Shown here one piece after another: positions 63,101 through 64,000 of a DNA stretch of 64,000 bases. The stretch's first letter is position 1, and each line of letters starts with the position of its first letter. The notes under the pieces are model-generated. The model was not told the DNA's origin. It saw only the letters and a program-made list of their open reading frames with translations, and made no database searches. The position numbers and the translations under genes were made by a program. This stretch comes from Ralstonia sp. UBA689. GTDB lineage: Bacteria > Pseudomonadota > Gammaproteobacteria > Burkholderiales > Burkholderiaceae. The stretch spans positions 4,687 through 68,686 of the forward strand of contig NZ_DBMV01000034.1 of the NCBI RefSeq assembly GCF_002298975.1. Reading direction: 5' to 3'.

Positions 63101-63538
63101 ATGACCCGCGTCGATTTCCACAGCAACGTGCCTGGCAAGCTGGCCTACGCCTGCCGGCTCGTGCGCAAGGCCTATATGGGTAACGACGGGGGCCACAAGG
63201 TGATCGTGGTGGGGGATCGCGCCGCGCTGGAGGCGTTTGACACGCAGTTGTGGACCTTCAGCCAGCTCGATTTCCTGCCGCACTGCGGCCTGCGGCACCC
63301 GCTCGCCGCGCAGACGCCGATCCTGCTGGCCGACGTATCCGAGCCGCTGGACGATGCGCCGCATCACGACATCCTGGTCAATCTGTCGTTCGAGCCGCCG
63401 CCGCTGTTTGCGCGCTTTGCCCGACTGATCGAGATCGTTGGCGATGACGACGCCGATCGCGCGGCCGCACGCGAGCGCTTCCGTTTCTACCGCGACCGCG
63501 GCTATCCGATCCAACATCACGACGTGGGGCGCGCATGA
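63101..63538 (+). CDS. holC: DNA polymerase III chi subunit
   Basis: Clamp-loader accessory that links the replisome to SSB. 145 aa. MTRVDFHSNVPGKLAYACRL, KVIVVGDRAALEAFDTQLW and the conserved HCGLRHPLAAQTPILLAD. Follows pepA by 22 bases (pepA-holC is widely conserved) and overlaps the next gene by 4 bases. Confidence 0.96.
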   Translation: MTRVDFHSNVPGKLAYACRLVRKAYMGNDGGHKVIVVGDRAALEAFDTQLWTFSQLDFLPHCGLRHPLAAQTPILLADVSEPLDDAPHHDILVNLSFEPPPLFARFARLIEIVGDDDADRAAARERFRFYRDRGYPIQHHDVGRA

Positions 63539-63954
63539 CTGCCGACGGCCGCAACTCCGGATCTCCTGCGGACAACAACATCCCCGTCCTGACGGAGATC
63601 GTCGAGCTGGATGACGCTGCGCCCGTGGCGGCGCCGGCTGCCGCGCCGTCTCAGGCACCGGCGGCTGCCGTGCCGCCTGCCTTGCGTGAACAGGGCCTTG
63701 CACCCACCTCGGCGATACCACCTGCCGGCACCGACGCGGCGCGCGTGATGGGCGAGGTGATGTGGCGGTTCCAGTCCGAATGGCCGGCACTCATTGAAGC
63801 GCAGTGCCGTGCGGCTCTGGAATCGCGTCTGTCGCTGTTGACCGAGCAACTGGCCGTCGATCTGACACGTACGCTTGAAGCTCGGCTCATGGATTGGCTG
63901 GGCGCCGCGTTGGACGATGCGCTAGTCACCCAGCGCAAGCCGCCGCAGCGCTGA
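63535..63954 (+). CDS. DUF2486 protein downstream of holC
   Basis: 139 aa. The first 70 residues are Ala/Pro-rich and disordered, with IPVLTEIVELDD near the start. A helical C-terminus (MWRFQSEWPALIEAQCRAAL) follows. DUF2486 family of Burkholderiales, unknown function. Translationally coupled to holC by ATGA; a replication or replisome link is inference. Confidence 0.8.
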   Translation: MTADGRNSGSPADNNIPVLTEIVELDDAAPVAAPAAAPSQAPAAAVPPALREQGLAPTSAIPPAGTDAARVMGEVMWRFQSEWPALIEAQCRAALESRLSLLTEQLAVDLTRTLEARLMDWLGAALDDALVTQRKPPQR

Positions 63955-64000
63955 TCACTCAAAAGAAAACCCGCCAGATGGCGTAATGCCGTTCAGTTAA

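Overview
The window is 64 kb of GC-rich chromosomal DNA from a betaproteobacterium of the Burkholderiales. Gene content and protein sequences point to Ralstonia, with species not decidable from sequence alone. Nearly all of it is core housekeeping sequence. I see no insertion sequence, prophage, integrase, CRISPR array or rRNA operon. One tRNA gene, tRNA-Leu(CAA), is present.

Layout. 1-4.2 kb: DUF2501 secreted protein, cold-shock protein and the ClpS-ClpA adaptor/unfoldase pair. 4.2-8.6 kb: leftward coaBC-LLM oxidoreductase-dut operon, a rightward YdcF-like membrane protein, then DUF4180 and lspA. 8.6-15.3 kb: ileS-lspA, ribF, and a hybrid histidine kinase facing a LuxR-type response regulator. 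15.7-19.7 kb: purN, an RsmB-like RNA methyltransferase and an exported phospholipase D-type nuclease joined by 4-base overlaps, then an MscS channel. 19.7-25.1 kb: fatty acid desaturase with a long structured leader, then NAD biosynthesis nadA-nadC with convergent nadB. 25.3-28.1 kb: rpmG, rpmB, radC, FKBP isomerase and ispH. 28.5-33.6 kb: complete branched-chain amino acid ABC transporter livJHMGF. 33.7-39.8 kb: GNAT, argD, an oxygenase-type reductase, an NAD-epimerase relative, a GGDEF diguanylate cyclase and a small AT-richer ORF. 39.9-45.4 kb: ClC channel with a MarR regulator, an Lgt-like/TlpA fusion, ilvD and tRNA-Leu. 45.4-47.5 kb: a 3-hydroxyisobutyrate dehydrogenase-type enzyme and an orphan ABC binding protein. 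47.5-55.8 kb: assimilatory sulfate reduction cluster (CysB-like regulator, TauE/SafE transporter, cysI, DUF934, cysH, cysD, cysN, cobA). 55.8-64 kb: alcohol dehydrogenase with a divergent LysR, a CHMI isomerase, a CbiX-type chelatase, lptG-lptF, pepA, holC and DUF2486.

Most striking observation: upstream of argD, on the minus strand, the sequence contains a good sigma-70 promoter, then a 23-codon ORF that starts at or within 2 nt of the predicted 5' end and carries four consecutive arginine codons. A 12-bp GC-rich hairpin with a U-rich tail follows, before the argD start. This has the architecture of an arginine-responsive transcription attenuator. Other notable items are a roughly 270-nt leader of the desaturase packed with perfect hairpins, several genes whose -10 box lies exactly 7 nt before the ATG (probable leaderless mRNAs), a ClC protein lacking the usual internal proton glutamate, and an Lgt-like membrane module fused to a TlpA thioredoxin.

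All gene functions are read from protein motifs and family resemblance. No database search or folding calculation was run.
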